DNA of 10,829 bases. Source: Caldilineae bacterium (GTDB lineage: Bacteria > Chloroflexota > Anaerolineae > J102). The notes under the pieces were generated by a model, which was given only the letters and a program-made list of their open reading frames with translations, made no database searches and had not been told where the DNA came from. A program made the position numbers and the translations under genes. The DNA is taken from NCBI GenBank assembly GCA_003694905.1, contig RFJM01000324.1, forward strand, positions 1 to 10,829. The letters are read 5' to 3'. Positions 1 through 6,867 of this stretch are shown piece by piece; the stretch's first letter is position 1; every line of letters starts with the position of its first letter.

Positions 1-29
1 GACTATTACATGCCCCCCGGACCCCCCAC

Positions 30-225
30 GTAAGGTTCGGCGCCGCGTCTGCGGTTCGGGACCAAACTCGGGTCGTGGCGCATCCACGGGTGGTTCACCG
101 GGTTGGCGGGGGCATCAACTGCCGGGGAAGGCTCCACCGCGAGTGCTCCGTAGCCGGCTTTGAGGCGTTGCGGTTTGCCCCGGCCGCCGTGGCCTGTATC
201 GGGCTGGTGCCCGCAGCTACACAGT
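30..225 (+). ncRNA. Candidate structured RNA (hairpin-dense region)
   Basis: No coding frame is convincing here, but many short perfect stems follow one another. CCGC(gtct)GCGG lies near 43-54. CGTGG 74-78 pairs with CCACG 84-88, and GGTG 89-92 with CACC 96-99; both are enclosed by CCAAaCT 62-68 pairing with GGgTTGG 100-106, giving a three-way junction. Then come GGCA 111-114 with TGCC 120-123, GGCT 130-133 with AGCC 152-155 holding an inner CAC(cgcga)GTG, and GGGC(tggt)GCCC at 210-221. GGGGC near 109-113 could pair with GCCCC near 177-181 at long range. The strand is not certain; + is chosen because the junction reads well this way. From unaided memory it resembles HEARO/omega RNAs associated with IscB, but no IscB gene is visible and this is not verified. 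GC-rich DNA forms stems by chance. Confidence 0.35.
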
Positions 226-600
226 CTTACCCACCCGTGTGGCTATAGCAGAAGGGTACACCCACCCCTGCCTGCGGGGCCAAGGCCACCACGTGCAGAG
301 CTCCGCCCCGCGGAGTACCCCGCCTAACCTTTATCAACGCACGAACCTCACGGGGGAGCGGGGGAGCGCCCGCATCCGCAGCCCCGGCCAACGGGAGGCG
401 CGGCCGCCACGGTGTCAGCTTCTCGGGCGCGGCTGCATGTAGGACCGGCTTTCCGGCCTCTCCGGACACCGGGCCACCCAGCACGGCGCGGCAAGCTGAG
501 GCGGTGGGGGCGTCCGGTTGGGTGGGACTGCAGGTTTTCCCGGGGGGCGCCGCACCCCGCCTGCCCCAAAATCGAAACGCACGCCCGATCCACTGCGGCT
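226..600. other. GC-rich spacer without a supported gene
   Basis: This stretch carries open frames on both strands, the longest on the minus strand at 227-664. Their products are rich in Ala, Gly, Pro and Arg, show no recognisable domain, and have no ribosome binding site, so none is called. Visible structure includes a perfect 6-bp hairpin CTCCGC(ccc)GCGGAG at 301-315, a GGGTacACCC palindrome near 254-263, and an imperfect tandem repeat built on CGGGGGAG around 352-367. It could be the continuation of the RNA-like region to its left, a decayed gene, or plain spacer. Confidence 0.4.
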
Positions 601-631
601 TTGTCTCGATCGCGCTACGCTGTGGTATACT
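601..631 (+). promoter_or_regulatory. Probable promoter of the PucR-type regulator
   Basis: A strong extended -10, TGGTATACT, occupies 623-631. A TTGTCT at 601-606 could act as a -35 element, although the 19-bp spacing is longer than ideal; an extended -10 tolerates this. Transcription would begin near 638, leaving a leader of about 170 nt before the regulator start at 811. The motif continues as TGGTATACTTG and recurs with two changes upstream of the transporter genes. Confidence 0.5.
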
Positions 632-633
632 TG

Positions 634-810
634 CCTCCTGCAAGCTGGGGGAGGAACACCGCACATCTGTAGCGGGACGGTCGCGCGCGCAACCGCTCGG
701 CGTCGTGCAAGCACCGTCTCCCCTGGCGAGCTCCCGATTCGGCCGCCCACATCACCCATCCTTGCTCCGCCGAGGCAGGCGGTTCCCAGCGACGGGATAC
801 AGAACGACAC
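634..810 (+). other. Untranslated leader of the regulator gene
   Basis: Between the putative transcription start and the regulator there is a small inverted repeat, CCTCC 634-638 with GGAGG 650-654, right at the expected 5' end of the transcript. I see no other clear structure or riboswitch-like core. Sequence just before the ATG at 811 contains only a weak purine stretch (GGGA about 15 nt upstream), so translation initiation may be modest. Confidence 0.3.
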
Positions 811-2490
811 ATGCTTACGCTGCGCCAGCTTCTCGATGAGATCGAGCTCTTCCGGCAAGCGCGTGTGGTGGCCGGGAAGCAGGGATTGGATCGCGCGGTA
901 CAGTGGCCGCAGATCGCCGATACGCCGGGAATGACCGATTGGCTGCAACAGGATGAACTGCTGCTGACCACGGCTTTTGCCCTGCAGGAACCGGGGCAGC
1001 AACAGCGGGCACTGGTACAGGCCCTGGCACATAAGGGCCTGGCGGGCATGGTGGTTACGGTGGGGCGCTACTTCGAACATGTGCCTCGTACCGTGTGCCG
1101 GGCGGCAGATGAACTCGACTTTCCGGTCGTCGAGCTTCCCTGGCAAGTCCCACTTCTGGAGTTGGGCAAACAGATCTCGCAGACCATCATCGCCGAACAG
1201 CAGGAACTCCTCAGCAAGTCCCTCAGCATTCACCAAACGCTCACACAACTGGTGGTAGAGGGGGCCGGGCTGCAGGCATTGGCGCGGGCGCTCGCCCATC
1301 TCATCGATCGGTCGGTGAGTATTGAGGACAGCGACTTCACCCTGCTGGCATACACCCACCGCGGTGCCGTAGACGAGGCCAGGAATCTGAGCGTGCGGCG
1401 GATGGGCTCCTCGGCGGCGATGATGCAGATGCTGAAGGAGAGGGGCGTCCTGGCAGATCTCCAACGCTCTCCCCGTCCCATGCGCCTGGGCCCCATCCCC
1501 GCACTGGGCATGACCCTGGAACGGATCGTTGCCCCCATTGTGGCCGGCGGTGTGATCCTGGGCTACGTCTGGGTCCTGGCGGATGCCCGTTCGCTGACCC
1601 AGCTGGATTTCGTCGCCATCGAGCATGCCGCAACCGTAGCCGCCCTGATCATCACCAAGGAGCGGGACCTGCAACGGGCCCGCGAACGGCGCTACGGTGA
1701 TCTGCTGGACGATCTGCTGAGTTCCGACCTGCGCATTACCCCGACCCTGCAGCGAAAGGCCGCGGAGGTGGGACTCGAGGCCGACGAGACTTACCGCATC
1801 ATGGTGCTGAGCGCACCCGACGCCGCTTCTCCCGAGCGCGGTCTGCTGCTGGGGAGATTGCAACGGGCGGCCGAAGCTCAAACCAGAGCCCCACTGTTTA
1901 CCGACAGGCGAGGGGAACTGGTCCTGGTCCTGAGGGAGGAGCACTTGCAGCCGGTTGAGCAGGTGCTGACGATGTTCTGGGAGCAGGGGATGCGGATCAC
2001 GGCCGGGTTGGGCGCGGCTCACGAGGGGATTGCCAATCTGCCTCGCAGCTATCGACAGGCCAGGGAGGCGGCGACTATTCACGGTCGTCTCGATTTCGGG
2101 AAGCCGCTGTTGCGCTTTGAGGAGCTGGGTCTACTGCACTGGCTCTATCACCTGGGCGAGGACCAATACCTGGAGAATCGCTATACCCTTTGCGTGCGCA
2201 CCCTGGCCGATCACGATGTCAGCAACAAGAGCGAACTGCTCCACACCCTGGCAGTTTATTTGCGCTGTGGTGGCAATGCCAGCGCTGCCGCCAAGGCGTT
2301 GTTTCTGCATCGCAGCACCCTCCTGTACCGGCTGGAGAAGTGTGCGAGGCTCTGTGACCTGGACCTGGCGTCGGCCGAGGAGAGGATGAATCTGTATGCG
2401 GCCGTGCTTGCCTGGCAGCTCAGGGAGGGCGTCGCGGGCAGGAGCGGTGAGCGGATGATGGAACGGGAAGGGCCTTTTGCTACAGATTGA
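811..2490 (+). CDS. PucR/CdaR-family transcriptional regulator
   Basis: A 559-residue cytoplasmic DNA-binding regulator. The N-terminus (MLTLRQLLDE..., residues ~1-125) is the PucR N-terminal domain, with its typical ligand-side pattern of an opening leucine-rich helix, a 'DELLLTT' segment (~49-55) and 'FPVVELPW' (~104-111). A middle region (~290-410) matches the GGDEF-like domain of CdaR regulators. The C-terminus (~475-537) is a PucR-type helix-turn-helix, with NASAAAKALFLHRSTLLYRL as the DNA-reading core. The family activates catabolic genes for purines, ureides, sugar acids and amino acids in response to small ligands. The start at 811 fits the family N-terminus despite a weak ribosome binding site. 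It precedes the importer genes on the same strand and probably controls them and itself. The ligand cannot be read from sequence. Confidence 0.9.
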   Translation: MLTLRQLLDEIELFRQARVVAGKQGLDRAVQWPQIADTPGMTDWLQQDELLLTTAFALQEPGQQQRALVQALAHKGLAGMVVTVGRYFEHVPRTVCRAADELDFPVVELPWQVPLLELGKQISQTIIAEQQELLSKSLSIHQTLTQLVVEGAGLQALARALAHLIDRSVSIEDSDFTLLAYTHRGAVDEARNLSVRRMGSSAAMMQMLKERGVLADLQRSPRPMRLGPIPALGMTLERIVAPIVAGGVILGYVWVLADARSLTQLDFVAIEHAATVAALIITKERDLQRARERRYGDLLDDLLSSDLRITPTLQRKAAEVGLEADETYRIMVLSAPDAASPERGLLLGRLQRAAEAQTRAPLFTDRRGELVLVLREEHLQPVEQVLTMFWEQGMRITAGLGAAHEGIANLPRSYRQAREAATIHGRLDFGKPLLRFEELGLLHWLYHLGEDQYLENRYTLCVRTLADHDVSNKSELLHTLAVYLRCGGNASAAAKALFLHRSTLLYRLEKCARLCDLDLASAEERMNLYAAVLAWQLREGVAGRSGERMMEREGPFATD

Positions 2491-2583
2491 CGGAAGAATG
2501 GGCCTCTATTTCCCGCAATTTGCTCTTCTCTTCCTACAGCTTATCCGTTAGACTGGGATATCTATTACTTTCCGCCTGGCCTT

Positions 2584-2592
2584 TGCTACACT
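2584..2592 (+). promoter_or_regulatory. Candidate extended -10 promoter for the transporter operon
   Basis: TGCTACACT has the TGn plus TAnnnT layout of an extended -10 and lies at the downstream edge of the most AT-rich stretch in the gap. It continues as TGCTACACTTG, matching the regulator promoter TGGTATACTTG at 9 of 11 positions. No good -35 is present at 16-18 bp (only ATTACT or similar). Transcription would start near 2599, giving a leader of ~185 nt before the binding-protein gene. Confidence 0.4.
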
Positions 2593-2613
2593 TGTGGCCG
2601 ACACCATGGAGTC

Positions 2614-2640
2614 CGTTGCAGGGGCCTGCCAACCGCAACG
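2614..2640 (+). promoter_or_regulatory. Nested inverted repeat, possible operator or leader hairpin
   Basis: CGTTGC at 2614-2619 is the exact inverse of GCAACG at 2635-2640. Nested inside, GTTGCAGG (2615-2622), GG, then CCTGCCAAC (2625-2633) forms an alternative palindrome with one bulged base. Two mutually exclusive pairings share the same left arm. It lies about 15-40 nt downstream of the putative transcription start, where an operator or a switchable leader structure would be effective. Confidence 0.35.
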
Positions 2641-2700
2641 CATGGCGAGAGAATGCGGCGCGACAGACACAGGTAGGCGCAGCAGCTCTCGTCGCGGCGA

Positions 2701-2748
2701 CATGGGCGCGGCTGGTGGCCCCGGCCGGCTTCGGCATGTCGGCCCATG
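2701..2748 (+). repeat. Inverted repeat in the transporter leader
   Basis: CATGGGC at 2701-2707 is the perfect inverse of GCCCATG at 2742-2748, with a GC-rich 34-base interior that can form smaller stems. It ends about 22 nt before the ribosome binding site of the binding-protein gene, so a stem here could influence translation or transcript stability. It could also be chance in GC-rich DNA. Confidence 0.25.
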
Positions 2749-2783
2749 AGCAGCCGTCTCTCACCACACAGGAGGAGTACACT

Positions 2784-4115
2784 ATGTTACGTCTGACCCG
2801 TGTTCTGCTGATTCTGGTCCTTGCGGGCCTCGTGTTGGCGGGTTGTGTCGCGCCCCAGCCGGCTGCTCCGGCGGCGCCAGCTCCGGCCGAACAGCCCGCG
2901 GCAGAGGAGGCACAGGCGCCGGCCGCGCCTGAGGAGATCGTCATCGGTGCCATCTATCCACTTTCCGGTGCTCTGGCCGCGACCGGCGTCGATCTGAAAA
3001 ATGCCGTGGAGTTGGCCACCGACATCATCAACAACGAATACGATCTGAATCTGCCCCTGGCCAAGAGCGCGGGCCTGCCCAATCTGGGCGGCGCCAAGAT
3101 CAAACTGGTGTTTGGCGACCACGAGGCAGATCCCGAAAAGGGCGCGGCCGAGGCCGAGCGCCTGATCACCACAGAGAATGTGACCGCGCTCGTCGGCTCC
3201 TACAATAGCGCGGTCACGGCTACGGCCAGCCAGGTGGCCGAACGCGAAGGCGTGCCCTTCCTCAACCCTGAGTCCACCTCTCCCACCCTCACCGAACGCG
3301 GCTTCCAATGGTTCTTCCGCACCACGCCCTACGACAAGCTCTTTGCCGAAAACTTCTTCGAGTTCCTGGACGAGATGAAGGCCAAGGGCTATGATGTCAG
3401 CGGCGTGGCCATCCTCAACGAAAACACCCTGTGGGGCACGGATGTGGCCACCCTGGAGAACGAGTTTGCCCAGCAGTACGGCTACGAGGTTGTCGCCAAC
3501 ATCCCCTACGAGGCGAAAGCCTCCGATGTCAGCAGCGAGGTGCAGAAGCTCAAGGCTGCGGGCGAGGATGTGGCTCTGCTTCAGGCCTCCTATGTCTCCG
3601 ATGCCATCCTCTACATGCAGACCTACAAGCAACTGGACTACGCGCCCACGGCCATCATCGCCATGGATGCAGGCTTCGTAGCCTCGGAGTTCGTGCAGAC
3701 CCTGGGTGATGATGCCAACTACATCCTCAGCCGCGAAGTCTGGGCGCTGGACCTGGCCGAGTCCAAGCCCATCATCAAGGCCGTCAACGACATGTACAAG
3801 GAGCGCTACGGCACCAACATGAACGGTAACTCGGCGCGTGCTTTCACCGGCATGCTCACCCTAGCCGATGCCATCAACCGTGCCGGCTCCACCGACCCCG
3901 CGGCCATCCAGCAGGCTCTGCTCGAAACCGACATCCCCGCCGATCAGATCATCATGCCCTGGAAGGGTATCAAGTTCGATCCCGAGACCCATCAGAACGT
4001 CCTGGGCAGCGGCATCATCGTCCAGATTCAGGACGGCGAGTACAAGACCGTGTGGCCCTTCGACCTGGCCTCGGCCGAGATCGTCTGGCCCTTCCCCAAG
4101 TGGTCCGAACGCTAA
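2784..4115 (+). CDS. ABC transporter substrate-binding lipoprotein (Liv/HAAT type)
   Basis: A 443-residue extracytoplasmic binding protein of the type I periplasmic-binding fold (Peripla_BP_6 / LivK-like). The ATG at 2784 follows a strong GGAGGA at 2771-2776 with 7-nt spacing. Residues 1-20 are a lipoprotein signal ending LVLAG with the lipidated Cys at 21, so the protein should be anchored to the outer face of the membrane. An Ala/Pro/Glu-rich linker (~22-50) leads into the fold, which opens with IGAIYPLSGALAATG (~54-68) and contains a GSYNSAVT ligand-loop segment (~138) and an 'FLNPESTSP' segment. The family binds branched-chain amino acids, but also urea, amides, aromatic acids and other small acids. 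Specificity here is inferred from neighbours only: a pyroglutamate-, hydantoin- or amino-acid-like compound. It is first in the importer operon. Confidence 0.93.
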   Translation: MLRLTRVLLILVLAGLVLAGCVAPQPAAPAAPAPAEQPAAEEAQAPAAPEEIVIGAIYPLSGALAATGVDLKNAVELATDIINNEYDLNLPLAKSAGLPNLGGAKIKLVFGDHEADPEKGAAEAERLITTENVTALVGSYNSAVTATASQVAEREGVPFLNPESTSPTLTERGFQWFFRTTPYDKLFAENFFEFLDEMKAKGYDVSGVAILNENTLWGTDVATLENEFAQQYGYEVVANIPYEAKASDVSSEVQKLKAAGEDVALLQASYVSDAILYMQTYKQLDYAPTAIIAMDAGFVASEFVQTLGDDANYILSREVWALDLAESKPIIKAVNDMYKERYGTNMNGNSARAFTGMLTLADAINRAGSTDPAAIQQALLETDIPADQIIMPWKGIKFDPETHQNVLGSGIIVQIQDGEYKTVWPFDLASAEIVWPFPKWSER

Positions 4116-4124
4116 CCGCTGCCG

Positions 4125-4138
4125 GAGCCCTTTGGCTC
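4125..4138 (+). repeat. Small hairpin after the binding-protein gene
   Basis: GAGCC at 4125-4129, a CTTT loop, and GGCTC at 4134-4138 form a short stem ten bases after the stop codon. It precedes the much stronger hairpin at 4148-4178; together they make a double stem-loop at the 3' end of the binding-protein cistron. Confidence 0.4.
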
Positions 4139-4147
4139 TCCCTTACC

Positions 4148-4178
4148 GGCGTCCCGGCGCCTCCCCTGCCGGGACGCC
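4148..4178 (+). repeat. Strong intercistronic hairpin between binding protein and LivH genes
   Basis: GGCGTCCCGGC (4148-4158) and GCCGGGACGCC (4168-4178) are perfect 11-bp inverse arms around a 9-nt loop. No T-run follows (the next bases are GCTCTCCCCCC), so this is not a classic Rho-independent terminator for full termination. Its position between a binding-protein gene and its permease genes matches the known use of such stems to stabilise the upstream mRNA or cause partial termination, giving more binding protein than membrane subunits. The role is inferred; the structure is visible. Confidence 0.65.
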
Positions 4179-4225
4179 GCTCTCCCCCCGCCATCGCCCC
4201 TTCTGCCACCTGAGTGAGGCCTGCC

Positions 4226-5098
4226 TTGTCTCCTGAACTCGTTCTCTTCCTTCAGACCCTGGTCAGCGGCATCTTGATCGGCTTCGTCTTCTCCCTTCTC
4301 TCGGTGGGGTTGACGCTGATCTTCGGGGTCATGGATATCGTGAACTTTGCACATGGCGAACATCTGATGTTGGCCATGTATGCCACCTTTTGGATGTGGA
4401 CCCTGTGGGGCATCGACCCGCTGTTCTCGCTGCCTGTGGTTGCCCTTCTCCTCTTCATCCTCGGGGTGATCACCTATCGCCTGCTGATCCGGTACGTTCT
4501 TGATGCGCCCATGCTGGCCCAGATCTTTGTCACCTTTGGCCTGATGGTGTTCTTGCGTAACCTGGCCCAGGTGTTGTGGAGCGAGGACTATCGGCGCATC
4601 GGTGACACCCTCCTGAGCGGACGCATCGAACTCTTCGGCATTTTCATCGGCCGGCCCCAATTGTTTGCCTCACTGGGCGCGGTGATCACCACCGGTTTGC
4701 TCTATTTCTTCCTCAAGCGCACGCGCACGGGTTGGGCCCTGGAGGCCACGGCCGAAGACAAGGAAGTCGCGGGACTGATGGGCATCAACACCGAGCGCAT
4801 GTTCGCGCTGGCGTGGGGCCTGGGCCTGGCGAGTGTGGGCGTGGCCGGCGCGCTACTCGCGACCTTCAATCCCATTTTCCCCGAAGTGGGGACGGTCTTC
4901 GTCCTCGTCACCTTCGTGGCCGTAGCTCTGGGTGGGTTTGGCAGCGTGCCCGGAGCCTTCATCGCCGGTATCATCATCGGCATCGTACAGGTCTTGGGCG
5001 GTTTTTTGTGGGAACCTCGATTCAAGACGGTTCTCATCTACGCCATTTATCTGGGCGTGGTCTTCATCCGGCCGCAGGGCCTGTTGGGACGGCGATAG
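4226..5098 (+). CDS. livH: Branched-chain amino acid-type ABC permease (LivH family)
   Basis: A 290-residue inner-membrane permease of the LivH family. It is almost entirely hydrophobic, with multiple membrane helices. The family core SVGLTLIFGVMDIVNFAHGE sits at ~26-45, and the cytoplasmic coupling segment that docks to the ATPases is RTRTGWALEATAEDKEVAGL (~164-183) followed by MGIN. A TTG start at 4226 is preferred: GAGG at 4216-4219 lies 6 nt upstream, and the protein then begins MSPELVLFLQ as the family does. An in-frame GTG at 4214 would add four residues but has no ribosome binding site. It forms a translocation pore with the LivM-type permease encoded next. The gene symbol denotes the family, not proven leucine transport. 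Confidence 0.92.
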   Translation: MSPELVLFLQTLVSGILIGFVFSLLSVGLTLIFGVMDIVNFAHGEHLMLAMYATFWMWTLWGIDPLFSLPVVALLLFILGVITYRLLIRYVLDAPMLAQIFVTFGLMVFLRNLAQVLWSEDYRRIGDTLLSGRIELFGIFIGRPQLFASLGAVITTGLLYFFLKRTRTGWALEATAEDKEVAGLMGINTERMFALAWGLGLASVGVAGALLATFNPIFPEVGTVFVLVTFVAVALGGFGSVPGAFIAGIIIGIVQVLGGFLWEPRFKTVLIYAIYLGVVFIRPQGLLGRR

Positions 5099-5108
5099 GA
5101 GGCGGAAC

Positions 5109-6143
5109 ATGCAGAGAATTCGCTGGCAGCTCCTCGTACTGGTCCTGGTCGTTCTCCTCCTGCTGGCCTTTCCGTTTTATGTGGCCCAGCCCTTCCTGCA
5201 GCGCACCATGATCCTGGTCGTCATGTGGAGTGTGTTGGGGCTGGCCTGGAACATCCTCGGCGGCTACGCCGGCCAGGTCTCCTTCGGCCACGCCATCTTC
5301 TTTGGGCTCGGAGCCTACACCTCCACCTATCTTTTCACCGAGTGGGGGATCTCCCCCTGGCTGGGGATGTTTGTGGGAGCGGGCGTTGCGGTGCTGGTCT
5401 CCATCGTTATCGGCTGGCCCAGTTTCCGCCTGGTGGGACACTACTTCGCCATCGCCACCATTGCGGCCGGCGAGATCTTCGCCGTCATCTTCCGCAACTG
5501 GAAAGCCGTGGGCGGCGCCGTCGGCATCTATTTGCCCATCATCCGCGGGGACCGGCTCATCGACTATCAGTTCCAGGAGTTCAAAGCCGGTTATTACTAC
5601 ATCATCCTGGCCATGTTGGCACTGATCGTCCTGGTTACCTATCGCCTGGAACGAACGCGGATGGGCTACTACCTGAAGGCCATTCGCGAAGATTCGGAGG
5701 CAGCCCGTAGCCTGGGCATCAACATCACCCGCTACAAGCTGTATGCCATGATGATCAGCGCGGCCTTCACAGCCATCGTGGGCACCTTCTACGCCCAGTT
5801 CGTACTCTACATCAGCCCCAACACGGTCTTTGCCCTGGCCATTTCCATCCAGATGGCCCTGGTCGCCATCCTGGGGGGAACGGGGACGCTGCTCGGGCCC
5901 ATCATCGGCGCGGCCGTTCTCATTCCCATGGCCGAATACACCCGTGTCTACCTGGCGGGGCGTGCCGGTGGCTTGCACCTGGTCGTTTACGGTCTGCTGA
6001 TCATGCTCATCTCCGTCTACCAGCCGGCCGGCCTCATGGGCATCTACCGGGAGTGGCAGCACAAGCGTGCTGCTCGCGGGATGGTCAATGATTCCCTGCC
6101 GGTCGCCACTGCCGAAGGAGGCGCCGACGATGCCGTTGCTTGA
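5109..6143 (+). CDS. livM: Branched-chain amino acid-type ABC permease (LivM family)
   Basis: A 344-residue second inner-membrane permease. The ATG at 5109 has AGGAGG at 5097-5102, which overlaps the stop codon of the preceding permease gene, so the two are tightly linked. The reading frame is open further upstream, but that extension lies inside livH. The family hallmark NILGGYAGQVSFGHAIFFGL appears at ~47-66, and the coupling segment RTRMGYYLKAIREDSEAARS at ~182-201 is followed by LGINITRYK. Many hydrophobic helices cover the rest; the C-terminal ~25 residues are polar and cytoplasmic. The 3' end overlaps the next ATPase gene by 14 bases, suggesting coupled translation. Confidence 0.93.
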   Translation: MQRIRWQLLVLVLVVLLLLAFPFYVAQPFLQRTMILVVMWSVLGLAWNILGGYAGQVSFGHAIFFGLGAYTSTYLFTEWGISPWLGMFVGAGVAVLVSIVIGWPSFRLVGHYFAIATIAAGEIFAVIFRNWKAVGGAVGIYLPIIRGDRLIDYQFQEFKAGYYYIILAMLALIVLVTYRLERTRMGYYLKAIREDSEAARSLGINITRYKLYAMMISAAFTAIVGTFYAQFVLYISPNTVFALAISIQMALVAILGGTGTLLGPIIGAAVLIPMAEYTRVYLAGRAGGLHLVVYGLLIMLISVYQPAGLMGIYREWQHKRAARGMVNDSLPVATAEGGADDAVA

Positions 6144-6867
6144 GATCGAGGGACTGACCAAGCAGTTCGGCGGCCTCACCGCCAACCATAACATCCACCT
6201 GCAGGTGGAAGAGGGCGAGATCCTGGGTTTGATCGGACCCAACGGGGCCGGCAAGACCACCCTGTTCAACTGCATCACCGGCTTCTATCCCCCCACACGC
6301 GGCCGGGTGCGCTTCCAGGGGCGCGATATCACCGGCTGGCCGCCCGAGCGAGTGTGCCAGGCCGGTATCGCCCGCACCTTTCAGATCGTCCGTGTCCTGC
6401 GCGAGATGACCGTGCTGGAAAACGTGATGGTGGGAGCGTTCCTGCGCTACCCGCGAGTCGAAGAGGCCCGGCGCCACGCTCTCCAGATCCTGGAATTCTC
6501 CGGACTCATCGACCGCCGCCATGAACTGGCGCGCAACCTCACCATCGCCAACAAGAAGCGACTGGAGCTGGCTCGGGCCCTGGCCACCAAGCCCAGGCTC
6601 CTGTTCCTCGATGAGGCCATGGCCGGGCTGAACCCCAGCGAAATCAACGATGCCGTGGCTATGGTGCGCAAGCTGAGCGAGCAAGGGATCACCATGATCC
6701 TGGTTGAGCATGTTATGAAGGTCATCATGCCTCTGGCCGAGCGGGTCGTCGTGCTTGACTCGGGCGAACTCATCGCCGACGATACACCCGAGAACATCGC
6801 CACGAACCCCCGCGTCATCGAAGCCTATTTGGGAGAGAAGTACCGTGCTACGCGTGCAATCCATTGA
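6130..6867 (+). CDS. livG: ABC transporter ATPase (LivG family)
   Basis: A 245-residue cytoplasmic ATPase that powers the importer together with the LivF-type subunit. The ATG at 6130 has GGAGG at 6117-6121, 8 nt upstream, and overlaps the end of livM. Walker A is GPNGAGKT (36-43), the Q-loop glutamine is at 85 in TFQIV, Walker B is LLFLDE (157-162), and the switch histidine is at 194 in LVEHVM. The usual LSGGQ/LAYGQ signature is replaced by LTIANKK (137-143), without the glycines, and LDEA replaces LDEP. Variant signatures of this kind appear, to my recollection, in a sub-branch of LivG-like ATPases, so this need not be inactivating. The C-terminal region after ~225 is the short LivG-type tail. 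Confidence 0.92.
   Translation: MPLLEIEGLTKQFGGLTANHNIHLQVEEGEILGLIGPNGAGKTTLFNCITGFYPPTRGRVRFQGRDITGWPPERVCQAGIARTFQIVRVLREMTVLENVMVGAFLRYPRVEEARRHALQILEFSGLIDRRHELARNLTIANKKRLELARALATKPRLLFLDEAMAGLNPSEINDAVAMVRKLSEQGITMILVEHVMKVIMPLAERVVVLDSGELIADDTPENIATNPRVIEAYLGEKYRATRAIH

Larger units (their letters stand above)
2491..2783. other. Intergenic control region between regulator and transporter
   Basis: This 293-bp gap is more AT-rich in its first third (around 2500-2595) than its surroundings and contains the promoter candidate and inverted repeats listed separately. The reading frame of the binding protein stays open back to 2487, but the extension has no lipoprotein or family features and lies upstream of a strong ribosome binding site, so it is taken as untranslated leader. 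Confidence 0.6.

Noticed and set aside
227..664. Minus-strand open frame, abutting a second minus-strand open frame at 6-242 that could join it through a frameshift into a decayed gene
   Set aside because: Neither part has a ribosome binding site or recognisable domain, and composition is Ala/Pro/Gly/Arg-rich as in random GC-rich sequence. The 6-242 frame has no clear start. I cannot separate a relic gene from noise.
415..2082. Long minus-strand open frame of 555 codons across the regulator gene
   Set aside because: It lies opposite the clearly homologous PucR-type gene; its product is low-complexity and lacks a domain. Long antisense frames are expected in GC-rich coding DNA.
2487..2783. 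N-terminal extension of the binding-protein reading frame
   Set aside because: The signal peptide and lipobox begin at the ATG at 2784 behind a strong ribosome binding site; the extension would bury the signal.
4148..4178. Rho-independent terminator after the binding-protein gene
   Set aside because: The stem is excellent but no T-run follows, and the importer genes continue on the same strand.
4214..4225. GTG start for LivH at 4214
   Set aside because: No ribosome binding site precedes it, whereas the TTG at 4226 has GAGG at a 6-nt spacing and gives the family-like N-terminus.
5064..6278. Minus-strand open frame of 404 codons opposite livM, with similar ones at 2787-3632 and 6085-7131
   Set aside because: Shadows of genuine genes on the other strand; the products are rich in Gly, Asp, Gln and His with no recognisable fold.
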